Below, piece by piece: positions 11,863 through 23,920 of a DNA stretch of 64,000 nt. The number at the start of each line of letters is the position of its first letter. Positions within the stretch are counted from its first letter, which is position 1. Location: positions 13,459,001 to 13,523,000 of the forward strand of contig OZ005610.1 in assembly GCA_963930655.1 (NCBI GenBank), in the 5' to 3' direction. This stretch comes from Myrica gale. Taxonomy: Eukaryota; Streptophyta; Magnoliopsida; Fagales; Myricaceae. A program made the translations under genes and the position numbers. The notes below the pieces were generated by a model. That model did no database searches and was not told the origin of the DNA. It saw only the letters and a program-made list of their open reading frames with translations.

Positions 11863-13059
11863 TAGGGGTGGTTATCGGTATTACAGGAGCTGGAATTTCA
11901 AATTCTAGCTCTGGTACCGGTAATAACCGGAGACCTATATTGGCATCCGATTCTGGGCTTATTAGTTACTATACAATTAGCCTTAGTCTTATTTTTTATA
12001 CAGGTTTTTAAAGATGGATGTAAGATCCAAAATTTAATTGGATGATTTATCCAATACTTTTTAATTCATTCACATATTACAATTATATAATTGTTTCAAT
12101 CACATTAAATTAATAAATCACATACATACACTAATGAAAGAAAAATGATACAAAATTGTAAATAACAAATTTACAAATTACAAATAAACATATAAATAAA
12201 AGTACAAATAATACAAATTTACATTCTGAAAAAAATACAAATATTACAAATTGGATAGTTGAATTGAATGGAATAAAATGTTGGTCATTTAATCAAAACA
12301 TCACTATCATATGATTATGATAGTGTTAGTTTTGTATGACCTTTTTATTTATGTTCATAATATTTAATGACCAACTATAAAATATTGGTCACCAATGACT
12401 AAACTAATTTAAATTTTAACTAATACATAACATAACATCTAATTGATTACTTTCCATTTTCCAAAATAATGAAACATCACCATAACAAAATGATCAATTT
12501 TACAAAATAATGAAAATTAGGAAATATGTGCACAACACCATGTCCATCATTAAAAAAAATCCAAATCCAAAACATAATTGTTTATGTTTATTGATACTCA
12601 TAGTTAAATAAAGAACAAAAACAACACACCTCCAAAATCCAAATTACCAATTTATCCCATTATCTAAGATTCTAAGTCTAACAATTATTAATCTAATATT
12701 ATGGGCATTTTCCATGAAAGTAAAAAACAATACACTAATATTGTATTTTGTAAACTATAGAATAATAAAATATTATTCATATTCATAATGTATAAAGTAT
12801 AGAATAATAAAATATATACTCTAATACCCATATTGTATTTTGTAACATTAAAATGAAAAACAATATCTCCCTCTAATCATCCACTTCAAGAGTCACGTTA
12901 TCCGTGTTAGAGACCAAGATAATAGACATCAGATGTGTAGAGTTATTAGTCATGTATGGAAACAAAGAGTATATAGAAAAAAAATTAAAAAACATGTAAC
13001 AATTAAAATGAACTAAACAAATGAAGCATTACCTTTTTCACATTATAACTTTCCAAATA

Positions 13060-14226
13060 TTATGTTTCATCACAAATCTCAAGTTCACGTTCAGCATCTT
13101 CATGAATGTCCACAAATTGCAAACAATTCTGAGCACATATAAGACGCTCCATTGTTTTTGGAGACAGAGAGCTTCGAAAAGCATCCAATACACGTCCTCA
13201 TGCGCTGAAGACCGACTTAGATGACATGGTTGTAATGAGGATGACAAGTACATTTTGAGCAATCTGAGCAAGTATCGGAAACTTAAATTGATTCACTTTC
13301 CACCAAGCCAGAATATCAAAATCCTCGATCTTAGGTTGAGGAGGCTCCATTAGATATCTATCCACCTCAGACGTGGTTTCTAGGACATCCTCTTCCTCCA
13401 TGAAAGACATATATTCATTCCATATCCGTTCTTTTATACCATTTCTACTAGAACTAGAACCACCAGCTTCATTTGTTGTCCCTTGGCGCCATGAATTATT
13501 ATCACAACCAAAAACGATATTATATTCCATAAACAATCGATCCAATGTACTTCTAACCACATTAGTCATTGCACGAACCTCCTCCTTACCAAATGTCTTA
13601 GAGAACAAAAAACGCAACCACTTGAACTTCAATTGGGGATCAAGTGCTGCTACCACAAACAATAGCATATTCACATTCTTCAGATTACCCCAATATTTAT
13701 TATACTTTACTTGCATCATCTTCGCCATATCCACCAACGATGTATCCTCACTTTGAGCAAATTTCTTCAACTGATTGTGAATCAAAGCAACTGCGTACAA
13801 AATATGTTTGCAGTAACAGTCTTCGAAGCAGATATCTTCAGTGTGACATTATAAAACAACTTCAAAAAGCTGTTAAAATGACTCACATGCTCCCAATCCT
13901 ATGTAGTTAGAGGCTCTAACCCCTTCTTCTCATGTCCATCATCATTTAAGAAATCCAAAACCTCATCCTAGCATTGACGCCAACATCTCACTAAAAACAT
14001 TTTCATACTTCGTTGCAGACTCCAACATAATATACGTCGAATTCCACCTTGTAGGTACATCAAGTTGCAAGAATCCATATGTAGGAAGCGACCTTTTACT
14101 CACACAACTTCTAAAAAATCCAACCGTTGAGGGAATAACTTAACATACTTCATACAATTTCTAACCCTAACTACCGAATCATCCAATTCTTTCAAACCCT
14201 CTTGCACAATCAAGTTTAAGATATGT
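13060..14226 (-). pseudogene. hAT transposase, C-terminal half (broken)
   Basis: Reading minus, the block starts at CAHILNLIV, just past the nested insertion. It continues through degraded catalytic-domain sequence to a recognisable hAT dimerisation region with DFDILAWWKVN and LICAQNCLQ. An in-frame TGA near 13202 replaces the first Gly of the usual GGR motif after VFSA. Several frameshifts lie between 13800 and 14200. The last readable codon is followed by TAA at 13062-13060. The protein cannot be functional. Confidence 0.85.
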
Positions 14227-14231
14227 GCACA

Positions 14232-17200
14232 TGTAATAGCCCAAACCTCTTTTAAACTTCTTTGTGACTCCTATGGCAAGACTTTCAATCTTATATTTCT
14301 AGTAATCATGTTCCTTCTTTAGTTTTATCCTTATTTGCTTATTTTATGGCATGTTTAGTTTTCATCATAAGATTAGATTAACTCGATTTCTCCTCTAATA
14401 TTTTGAGTAATAATTTTCCTTGATATTCTTTGATATTGGCTTAATTATAATATTTTGATCTATTAATTTGTGTGATTGATCTTTCTTCTTGTCTCGTCTG
14501 CATGCAAAAACACGTTGAGGCTGGTACAGCTTGGTGGTGTGTTTTGGTTTGGGCGATTTTGTGGCGATCATTGCCTAGGCAGGAACTTGCTTGTGTAAGA
14601 GTTGTTGTCCACCTACTCAGTTGCTTTGCTTGTCGTGTTTGAGTTAAGTTTGAGGTCATGATTACCTAAGGCAGAAAACACTCGTACACATGGCACAAAC
14701 ATTCTTCTTGACAGCCAAAATGAACCTATGAGGGAGCTGCCTTCCCTCAATTATCCATCAGCGCATCATTTGCCCCTTTGGACCTAGGTTGCACCTATAA
14801 ACCGCTGGGTATAGCAGAGACCCCTTGTCTAGCGCAAGAGAGTTGAGAGTGAGACAAATATATTCTTGTGGCCTTATCGCACAAGTGAACCCCCATTTGA
14901 CCAAGAGATAGAGAGCAAGGCAGAACCAAGAGAGAAAGGAGAGTCTGACAGGGAGAAGTGGAGAGAACCAAGGAAGAAAGGAGAGAACCAAGAGGGAAAG
15001 GAGAGGAACCGAAGGGTGCAAGGTAAAATCCAACTGTTCAGCCTTGTCCCCCTTACTTTTAGAAAGTTTATTTTAGAAAGTTCAGTTCTCCTTTTTGCCC
15101 AGTCTCCTTCTCTTACCTTTTAATCAATGTACCTTTAGGTGTTGTTTGTTGTTACCTTCTTACGCTCAGGATTAACCACCGGATCAAGCAAGGTAAGGGG
15201 TAGTTTTTAGATGTTTGCTGGATGGGAAGAAATTAGGTTGTAGACATGTTCGTATGAGGAAATAGCTCACATCATTTTTATCATTTTAAAAATGTTGCAG
15301 CTCTTGTGTTTTGTTTTTGAAGATCTTACTCAAGGGTGGGTTGCATGTTGATGATTATTATAGAGATTGATGATCTATGAAAGTCTATTGCATGTTGTAT
15401 AAAAAGAAAGGCATATAAATGATTAACAATATGAGATGACGTATAGGACACGCTTATATATTGAGATCCTCAACTTTTTAAGACTTCATTGCTGTAAATG
15501 GGTGTTGTTCATATTTGATATGATCAAGAGATGTTGTACGCCATACCAGTGGCAAAGATATGGATTCTTTTTGGGATAAGAGGCCACAGGTTGGCCATGG
15601 TTGTTGTTGGAAATTTTGCATGTACCACCCTGTACCTTGATGATGTCCATTTCATGTATTTGATGCAAAATGGTGCAAATGAGAACTTTGATCATGGCCG
15701 AATGGCAAGATGAGGTTTTGATGTAAAGATGGCAAAGTAAGGCCATGGAAAGGATCCTAAAGAGCTGAATGATGAAGTTTACCACTTGAATATCTTGCAA
15801 TGTAATCATATACATGAATATGTGAAGATTGTGAAATTGATCATTGTTGTATACATCTTTCTTGATATTTCCTCACCATATGTGTTTTGTGACTACATTT
15901 ACATAAGATAAATGAGTGGATAATCGATTTATTAGCATATTGGTGTAGGATCTATAACATGCAAGATGCTATTTAGGATTTTATTGAAAAAAGTGTTTGT
16001 TGTTCAAAATGACTTCAAGTTATCCTTTGAATTTCAACATGAAACTTTTCATAAAGCATCTGTAAGTAATCAGTAGACCCCAGTAAAAATTTCAGGGCAA
16101 TTGGATGTCGATAAAGGTCGAAAATGCCCCTGGAGGTCTCTAGTGGTAGTTTCGGTATTTCACTTAAAAAGTGAGGGTAAAAAGGTCCAAACGGAGGAAA
16201 TAAATTTATGGTTGTGTAGAGCATGAAAAATATATGAGAAATCTCAAATCTGAACTCAAACCGTGTAACATTAGGGGCTCAAATCATAAAGCCCGTTTAG
16301 CGGCCTAAATGGACTTTAGGCCCGTTGACCCAAAATAAACCCAAAACGTTTTGGAAGTTTTAAGACAGGCCCAATAGGATCTAAGAAGGCCCCATAGATC
16401 TGTAACTGAAGGTTTAAGGCAGAATTAGCAGTATTCATAAAAATGAATGTTAAATCCTTCAATGGTTGTATTTCTATTATTCATGTTTTTAAGTTACAAG
16501 CACTTTATTTGTCTATGATTTTCCATTTATATTATGTGATATCTTGGATTTATACATTGTGCATAAATCGTTTCATTCATTGATTACGTTCACATCATAA
16601 GACGGAAAACAAGTGTGAGGAACCCCAAGCCTGCAAGGTGATTCCCGAAGAAAGAGTGACGGTACCGAGCACATGAGGAGAATGCAACCCTACACTAGAG
16701 GGAGTGGGTGGGCTCCTTCTGGACGTTTCGACGTAATTTTTAAGGTCCTGGTGTAGGTGACACGGGACAGTCCCACGAGGATAGGAGGGAGGCACAACTC
16801 GACTATGGGGGTGAACAGAGCAGACATCGGGAATACCTCAGGAAACCAACGAATGAGTGAATGCATTTCAATTGCATCGACATACATATCTTATATTAAT
16901 TCTTGTATGTGGAATTTGTTAGTGTTCTGATGCTTTCCATTTAAGGCATGTACTGTGATGTATGAGCATGTTTCCTCCTCCTCAACCTTACTGAGTCATT
17001 AGGACTCACCTTTTTTCCTATTGTTTATTTTGTATGTTTAGCGGCAATCTTCAAACTTGGCAGATGATGATCTTCTCGTGCGAGCAGACCTTGGATTTTG
17101 ATCTATATGTTTTAGATGTTAAGATCCGGATTTAGGTTACAGACTCCTTTGAGGTATACTTAGGATACGAACCCCAATGGTTCCTCAAGGGGCCACCATT

Positions 17201-17458
17201 GTCCCCTCTTCCCCGCGTGGAAGATTTTGGTCTAGTAGATGTAGATCCAGCCCTATTACATATCGTTCCCCTTCCATCGGCGGAGAGCACCGGTTATTCT
17301 ATATCTCAAACGAAATTCGAAATCAAACATTCCGCCAAGCCCTTTTAATCCTAATCGCCAGGACTTTCAGGATTTGATTTCGTGCCGTAATCCCTATTTG
17401 TGTGCATACCATCGCTATAGATGAGCCTAGGAGGTAAGTACGGGCATGGGGCCTGACA
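14232..17458. mobile_element. LTR-type insertion (3227 bp, TG...CA), probably a large solo LTR, nested in hAT
   Basis: The block starts TGTAATAGCCC and ends GGGGCCTGACA. It is flanked by identical 5-bp repeats GCACA (14227-14231 and 17459-17463). The hAT transposase reading is interrupted exactly here. I find no second copy of either terminus inside, and no gag-pol motifs. A solo LTR of a large Gypsy-type element is therefore the simplest reading; a non-coding LARD-like element is the alternative. A purine-rich degenerate tandem repeat lies at about 14925-15015. Confidence 0.75.
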
Positions 17459-17463
17459 GCACA

Positions 17464-18050
17464 ACACCTCATATATATAAATTCATGCTCACAAACAACT
17501 CCCTTAACCCTACCACCACTAAGTGACATTTGTCTCTTTTTAAAATGATTAATTGCAACATCATTAGATGATGCATTATCCACTGTGATCGCAAGAACCT
17601 TATCAATCCCCCACTCATGCTCGCAATCCTCCAAGGATCCTTTTGTGCAACACAAATTTAGAATCAATAAAATGGCCAGTCACAAACATATAGTTCATAT
17701 TTTGAACAGAAGTCCACGTGTCAGTTGTATAACAAATCCTAAGACGCGTTCCCAAAATGATATTCCTCAACTTATTCTTCTCATCAGGATAAAGACTCAT
17801 ACAATCATTCATCATTGTATATCAAGAGGTCATCCTAAATCGGGGCTCAAGTTCATAAATCATATCTTTGAATTCATCCTTGCTCATCACCCTAAATGAC
17901 AACTCATCAAAGATTATGAATCGAGCGATGACCCTCCTAACCTTCTTCTCATCATACGTATCTATCTTCATCTCCCCAACCACTTCCTCCTTCACCAATT
18001 TTGAAGAAGCATCGTGAGTGAACTTCGATTGAGAGAAGTTCAACCCTTCT
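17464..18050 (-). pseudogene. hAT transposase, N-terminal half (broken)
   Basis: The minus-strand reading includes KVRRVIARFIIFDELSF, ELEPRFRM, TADTWTSVQN-like TTDTWTSVQNMNYMFVTGHF and ITVDNASSNDVAINHF, the standard blocks of plant Ac/Tag-type transposases. Stops and frameshifts separate the blocks (for example a stop after ELEPRFRMTS). The N-terminal BED zinc finger is not recognisable upstream. The reading continues across the LTR insertion into the half at 14226 and below. Confidence 0.85.
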
Positions 18051-18289
18051 ATTGTGACCTCATACTAGATTTTAAGTTGTGCAGCCCTACCAATCAAGCT
18101 CTTCCTCCACAGTTTCACAACCTAATCTATACTCTAAAATTCTAAATTAACTAATGAACTACAATAAATATTAAACTAAATAAGTGAATTAATTTTTACC
18201 TCAATGCAATGCACTGACCAGTCTGACCACACACGACAAACTTCACAAATCACAATCTTGTAAGTTGTAACCTACACTAAAAAAAATTT

Positions 18290-18713
18290 GGGAATTTAGC
18301 AGTTTAGTCCTTTGGTTTTACACGCTTTTACTTTTTAGTCCTTGGGTTTAATTTTTTCAAATTTTAGTCCTTAGGTTTATATTTTTTGACGAAATGGTCC
18401 TTCCGACAGTCTATCGTCCATATGCTTAACGGAGCTCTCTGACACGTCAGCAAATTTTACCGGTCGACCGCTTCATGTATCAGTCGACCGCTTCATGTAC
18501 CGGTCGACTGCTCACGTTCAAAATATATACCCGGTTGATCGCTTCAAATTTGCTGACGTGTCAAAGAGGTCTGTTAAGCATGTGTACGACAGACTTACGG
18601 AATGACCATTTCGTCAAAAAATATAAATATAAGGACTAAAATTTGAAAAAATTAAACTCAATGACTAAAAAATAAAAGCGTGTAAAACTTAATGATTAAA
18701 CTGTTAAATTCTC
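18290..18713. mobile_element. Mutator-like foldback MITE, about 190-bp arms, inside hAT
   Basis: The left arm (GGGAATTTAGCAGTTTAGTC) and the right arm are diverged inverted copies extending about 190 bp. They contain the TTTAGTCCTT phrases seen in other foldbacks here, and GACACGTCAGCAAATTT with its inverse. The central part has three copies of a GGTCGACCGCTTCATGTA-like unit. Flanking 9-mers are A/T-rich and match only partly, so the duplication call is weak. Confidence 0.6.
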
Positions 18714-18741
18714 AAAAAAATAATTACTTAAAAGATAATGA

Positions 18742-21292
18742 AATGGAGAAGTTAAGAACAACTAAACAACAAATTGTAATGAAAATGAAATTGAAAAAAT
18801 AAACTAAAAAAGAGAAGCAGAGTTGTTCGAAATCGAGAGAGAGCCAGAGAGGGTTGAGAGGATTAGAGGAAGAGAGGCAATGTAATGGAGAAGCGGAGAG
18901 TCTCCGTTGGCCCTGTTTCGACGGAGAGGCAGTTGGCCTTTGGCCTTCGACGACATCACGGGCTCACGGAGTCACAGCCGTGAGGTGAGAGAGAGAGCAG
19001 TGCGTGAGAGACTGTCCACCAAGAGTCCAAGACCAGAGGGCAGACTCGGAGAGAGAGAGTTGAGCTAGATAGTCTAGAGAAAGAAAGAGAGTTGCGTGAC
19101 AGCTTGAGCCGTGAGGTGAGAGAGAGAGAGAGAGCAGTGCAGCGTGAGAGAGCTGAGAGAGAGAGTAGCGAGGTGAGACCGCGTGAGAAAGCTGAGAGAG
19201 ACTGAGAAAACGTCGAACTAGGGGAGGCGGGGGCCCGGAGAGTTTTGGTCTTGTCCAAAACTGTGGTTTTAGTTTTTTTTTTAAATAAAACAACCCGGTA
19301 CCGGAATTCCACCTGGTTTCGGGGGAATTACCGGTACCGGGTCCAGTCTCGATATGTTCATATACAGTATATCGGTTCTGGATCTGATTTCGGCCGGTAT
19401 ACGGTAGGCTGTGGTATGAACTGGTACCGGTACCGAAATTCCAATACCGACAGAAGATTTGTCCACCCCTAATTTAAACTGATCAAAATATCACCTCTAA
19501 TATAAAAAATAAAAAATAGTATTTAATGTATTTTATTTTATTTTTATTTTTAAATTTTCATCTTGAAATGACATTTCAGTTTACTTTCCGTTGGTTTCAC
19601 TGTCAAATCAAACACTTCCTTTCAAATGACAGTTGCCTCTTTCTGGTGTAAGAGCCTTGCACGAAACCAAACCGTTTACAAACGACAATTGATTTTTTTT
19701 TTTTAACATCGGAACTTAATCATAAAAATTAAAATTTGAGTGGGCACTTTGATTTTGTTTAATAAATGTGGGACGTAATATGATGTTTTCCTAACTTTAC
19801 ATATATGATCAGATCCAATATATGTCATCTCCTTAGTGATTTGTCCAAAATTTTAGGGTCTAAAATTTTCAACAAAATAAACATACTTCGAAAATTTTAA
19901 CTTTTACATAAATATTTCAAACTTTTCACAAATCTCAATAAATTTCAACATTTAAAATATTCCTAAGATTTTGAGAATATTCTCCAAAATTTCTGTAAAC
20001 AAACATAAAAAAAATTGTAATGGAGAAGTTAAGAACAACTAAACAACAAATTGTAATGAAAATGAAATTGAAAAAATAAACTAAAAAAGAGAAGCAGAGT
20101 TGTTCGAAATCGAGAGAGAGCCAGAGAGGGCTGAGAGGATTAGAGGAAGAGAGGCAATGTAATGGAGAAGCGGAGAGTCTCCGTTGGCCCTGTTTCGACG
20201 GAGAGGCAGTTGGCCTTTGGCCTTCGACGGCATCACGGGCTCACGGAGTCACAGCCGTGAGGTGAGAGAGAGAGCAGTGCGTGAGAGACTGTCCACCAAG
20301 AGTCCAAGACCAGAGGGCAGACTCGGAGAGAGAGAGTTGAGCTAGATAGTCTAGAGAAAGAAAGAGAGTTGCGTGACAGCTTGAGCCGTGAGGTGAGAGA
20401 GAGAGAGAGAGCAGTGCAGCGTGAGAGAGCTGAGAGAGAGAGTAGCGAGGTGAGACCGCGTGAGAAAGCTGAGAGAGACTGAGAAAACGTCGAACTAGGG
20501 GAGGCGGGGGCCCGGAGGGTTTTGGTCTTGTCCAAAACTGTGCGTTTTAGTTTTTTTTTTAAATAAAACAACCCGGTACCGGAATTCTACCTGGTTTCGG
20601 GGGAATTACCGGTACCGGGTCCAGTCTCGATATGTTCATATACAGTATATCGGTTCTGGATCTGATTTCGGCCGGTATACGGTAGGCTGTGGTATGAACT
20701 GGTACCGGTACCGAAATTCCAATACCGACAGAAGATTTGTCCACCCCTAATTTAAACTGATCAAAATATCACCTCTAATATAAAAAATAAAAAATAGTAT
20801 TTAATGTATTTTATTTTATTTTTATTTTTAAATTTTCATCTTGAAATGACATTTCAGTTTACTTTCCGTTGGTTTCACTGTCAAATCAAACACTTCCTTT
20901 CAAATGACAGTTGCCTCTTTCTGGTGTAAGAGCCTTGCACGAAACCAAACCGTTTACAAACGACAATTGATTTTTTTTTTTTAACATCGGAACTTAATCT
21001 TAAAAATTAAAATTTGAGTGGGCACTTTGATTTTGTTTAATAAATGTGGGACGTAATATGATGTTTTCCTAACTTTACATATATGATCAGATCCAATATA
21101 TGTCATCTCCTTAGTGATTTGTCCAAAATTTTAGGGTCCAAAATTTTCAACAAAATAAACATACTTCGAAAATTTTAACTTTTACATAAATATTTCAAAC
21201 TTTTCACAAATCTCAATAAATTTCAACATTTAAAATATTCCTAAGATTTTGAGAATATTCTCCAAAATTTCTGTAAACAAACATAAAAAAAA
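18742..21292 (+). repeat. Tandem segmental duplication, 1277-bp unit
   Basis: Bases 18742-20018 and 20019-21292 are near-identical direct copies with a constant offset of 1277. I noticed fewer than a dozen substitutions or 1-bp indels. Each copy holds the hAT GA-rich leader, the hAT right terminus with the ATTTAAAC flank, and about 540 bp of neighbouring host DNA. The duplication therefore happened after the hAT insertion. CT-repeat open frames in each copy are not genes. Confidence 0.95.
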
Positions 21293-22724
21293 ATATGACT
21301 TTCTTCTTTTTTAATAATAAATAACTAAAAGCTTAGAGTAATAGTTCCTATCATCTTAGTGGCCAATTAACTTAACATTATGGTTAATAAAGTTGATAAA
21401 AAAAGAAGATAATAATAGTTGCTAAAAAATAGAAATGAAGTTCTTTGTTTTCTTTTTTAACTGATGGACAATGCAATTATTTTATCACGTTACGACCCTT
21501 TGAAATATATTTCCAATTCTTTAGTTGCATTTATGCTATAAAACGGTATAAAAAATAATAATTAAATAGCTAGTTTTTTATGGCATGCAATTAAGTTAAT
21601 ATAAAGAGCCATCACTTATGGTAAAATTTTGAATGGATACTTATGGTATAAACGAGGAGCAATTAATTAAATAGTTGATGGCTTGCAAATTCATTTAATC
21701 AAGAAGATTTTATAGGCCGTTTGAATAAAGAGTTTGTCAATTTTTTGGCATAAATCAAGAGATTAGAGAGTTTTTAAATTAAATTCTTGTGTTTTGCATA
21801 AGTTTAGAAAAGGTTGAACATTTTTCAAAATAGGGCAATTAAAGAAAAATAAATAAATTTTTAAGGTCTTCATATATTGCGGGTTTAAAGTAGCCACCTT
21901 GGCTGCGAGATCATAATCATATACAATTTTATACCATACAATTTTAGAGCAAAAAGAAATAATAATTATTGAATGTTGTACTTGTAAGCATATGTAGCAA
22001 TTTCCAATATTTTCTAGAAAAATATCTATAAAATATATAACGAATGGCAATCGACAAAAATAACCTACCGCATATCTTAAACATGCCGAGCAATCACAAA
22101 ACCCTAATCTATAATATATCTCTGCATACATCACTTAGAAATATATGTATATATATCTCTTATGATCAATATGGCAATTGATTTCCTACAAGGCAAGCTT
22201 TCTAGAGCTAATTTCTAAGACCGTTAAAGTGATTTAATGCTTTGTTAGTGGGTAAACGGTGAGAGTAAAGTGATCAACCTTTTACTTCAAATTGAGAAAG
22301 AAGTAAAGAAGTTAATGGGGAATTCACGGAATTGTACATATCTATCAAGTAATGGCGTAAAATTTCATACTTTTGACGACATATCGAGGAGGCCGGATAG
22401 TGTTCGATGAGGGGGACAGTGACACTCATACCGTAGATTATTAAGGGTCTTTTTGAATGAAAAAAGGATGGAGACTTTGGGAGGCTATGGCCTTCTGCTC
22501 TGTGTGAGGGCTCCGCCACAGAATATTGGCCAAAATAATGGCTCTTTTGTACGGTCTTATGCATGTTCAGAGACCAAAGTTCCTCTGTTTTGTTTAGTTA
22601 AATTTTTGTACTCCATGGATATGAGGTCTTGACGCAACCGCATGGAATTGGCCTCAAAGAAGTCGGCACTTTAAAAATGAAATTAGAAACATACTTAAAA
22701 CTTGATCGTTACATTACCTACCTG

Positions 22725-22744
22725 CAAGTGCGTGCACGCACTTG
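22725..22744. repeat. Perfect 20-bp palindrome
   Basis: CAAGTGCGTGCACGCACTTG is identical on both strands. It stands alone in intergenic DNA. Confidence 0.9.
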
Positions 22745-23718
22745 GGACGGAGGAGGCGGAAGAGAGACAAGGGTGAGGAGCCCATGTTGGAGAAGGGGAG
22801 CACGTGCAAAGGGTTCAGGGCTGGCAGTTGAGAGCCAAGAGCATTGCACGTGCCCTGCTTCTCCAACAAGGAGCTTCCCACCCATCAGGACTACACACGT
22901 TCAGGAATCAGAAATGGTGAGTATAGTAGTTGAAATGGATGAAGGAAGAAGCTCAGTATTTATAACTGCAATTCTGTGTGTGGGTGAGAGAGAGAGACAG
23001 AGGGGGAGAGTAAATGACGCTGGTTGAAGCAATGAGTATATTCGAAGTGTGGGTGTGGCGAAAAACCTCTGCCAAGCCATGCCACGCCATGATGCCAGTA
23101 AAAGATATATTCAAAGTTGGGATAAGGAGACCCATATAGGAACCTTGTCTGCCTTGTTTCCACAAAAGCCAGCAATCTGTTCCATTAAGGATTCAGTGCA
23201 CAGAGGGACAAGCACAAGTCTCTAAAACCTCTTTCCCTAGCAGTTGAATGCTAGCCTTTGGATCAGAATCTCGGGCCCTGATATCAGTTGGGTCCCCTTG
23301 CACCAGCATGTGGCCCTCCAAGATCACCTGTTGGGTGGGGGCCAATCGTTAGAGCGATCGCCTTTTACTTTAATAGAAAACTGGGATGGTGTGAGCAGTG
23401 GGGAAGAATAATGTAAGAGTGCAAGGAGGCTTTGCGTGTTGGTCGCAAGTTTTTGAGTGGAGGCATGTGTGTGTGAGTTTTTGCGAAGGCTGTTGTTTCG
23501 TAGGCAGATATGATTCCCTACATGTAATAGGCTTCAGCTATTTTCCCTCCCCAAAATTTGTGGTGATTTCATAGATGGAGGTGGGACTCGAAACCTTTCA
23601 AACCTCTTGATAGCCAAGGCTAATTGTATAGCTAGCAGCCTAACTCTCAGCAGTATTGAAGCATGCAGAAAATATAAGTTAGTCCCTCACAGGTACTGCT
23701 CTATGTCGCAGCTACCTC

Positions 23719-23920
23719 AGGCTGCGTTTGCCAACCTAACAATCCCTAAAATTTTATCTCTCTCCTAATAAAATACTCCAATATAATCTCTCTCTCTTCC
23801 ATAAAAAAATATAAAAAATTACAAAAACTATAAAAAAATTACCTCTCTCTTCACATTTTCACTAAACCCAATACCAACACATATTCCCATACCAAAAATA
23901 TTACAACACAAACACAACCT
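23719..23920. mobile_element. MITE family copy A
   Basis: About 200 bp with ends of the form GGCTGCGTTTG...CAAACACAACC. It has the family's internal phrases AATATAATCTCTCTC, AAAAAATATAAAAAATTAC and TTTTCACTAAACCCAATACC in the same order as copies B, C and D. This is the most diverged copy. Confidence 0.7.

Larger units (their letters stand above)
11863..19471 (-). mobile_element. hAT transposon, 7.6 kb including nested insertions
   Basis: Both ends read TAGGGGTGG inward, with GGTACCGG-type subterminal repeats. Flanking 8-mers ATTTAAAT (11855-11862) and ATTTAAAC (19472-19479) match at 7 of 8 positions, as expected for hAT. The transposase reads on the minus strand in two blocks (17464-18050, then 13060-14226), separated by an LTR-type insertion at 14232-17458. 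A second insertion (18290-18713) sits in the 5' part. Removing both leaves about 3.9 kb, an ordinary autonomous hAT length. The AT-rich part at 11863-13059 is the 3' noncoding region, and 18720-19250 is a GA-rich leader. It is coding-dead in this copy. Confidence 0.88.

Noticed and set aside
18956..19312. Ser/Leu-rich open frame, repeated at 20233-20571
   Set aside because: It arises from GA/CT repeats in the hAT leader; the second is simply the duplicated copy.
22629..23027. 132-residue open frame
   Set aside because: No recognisable motif, AG-repeat at the end, no splice or promoter context.
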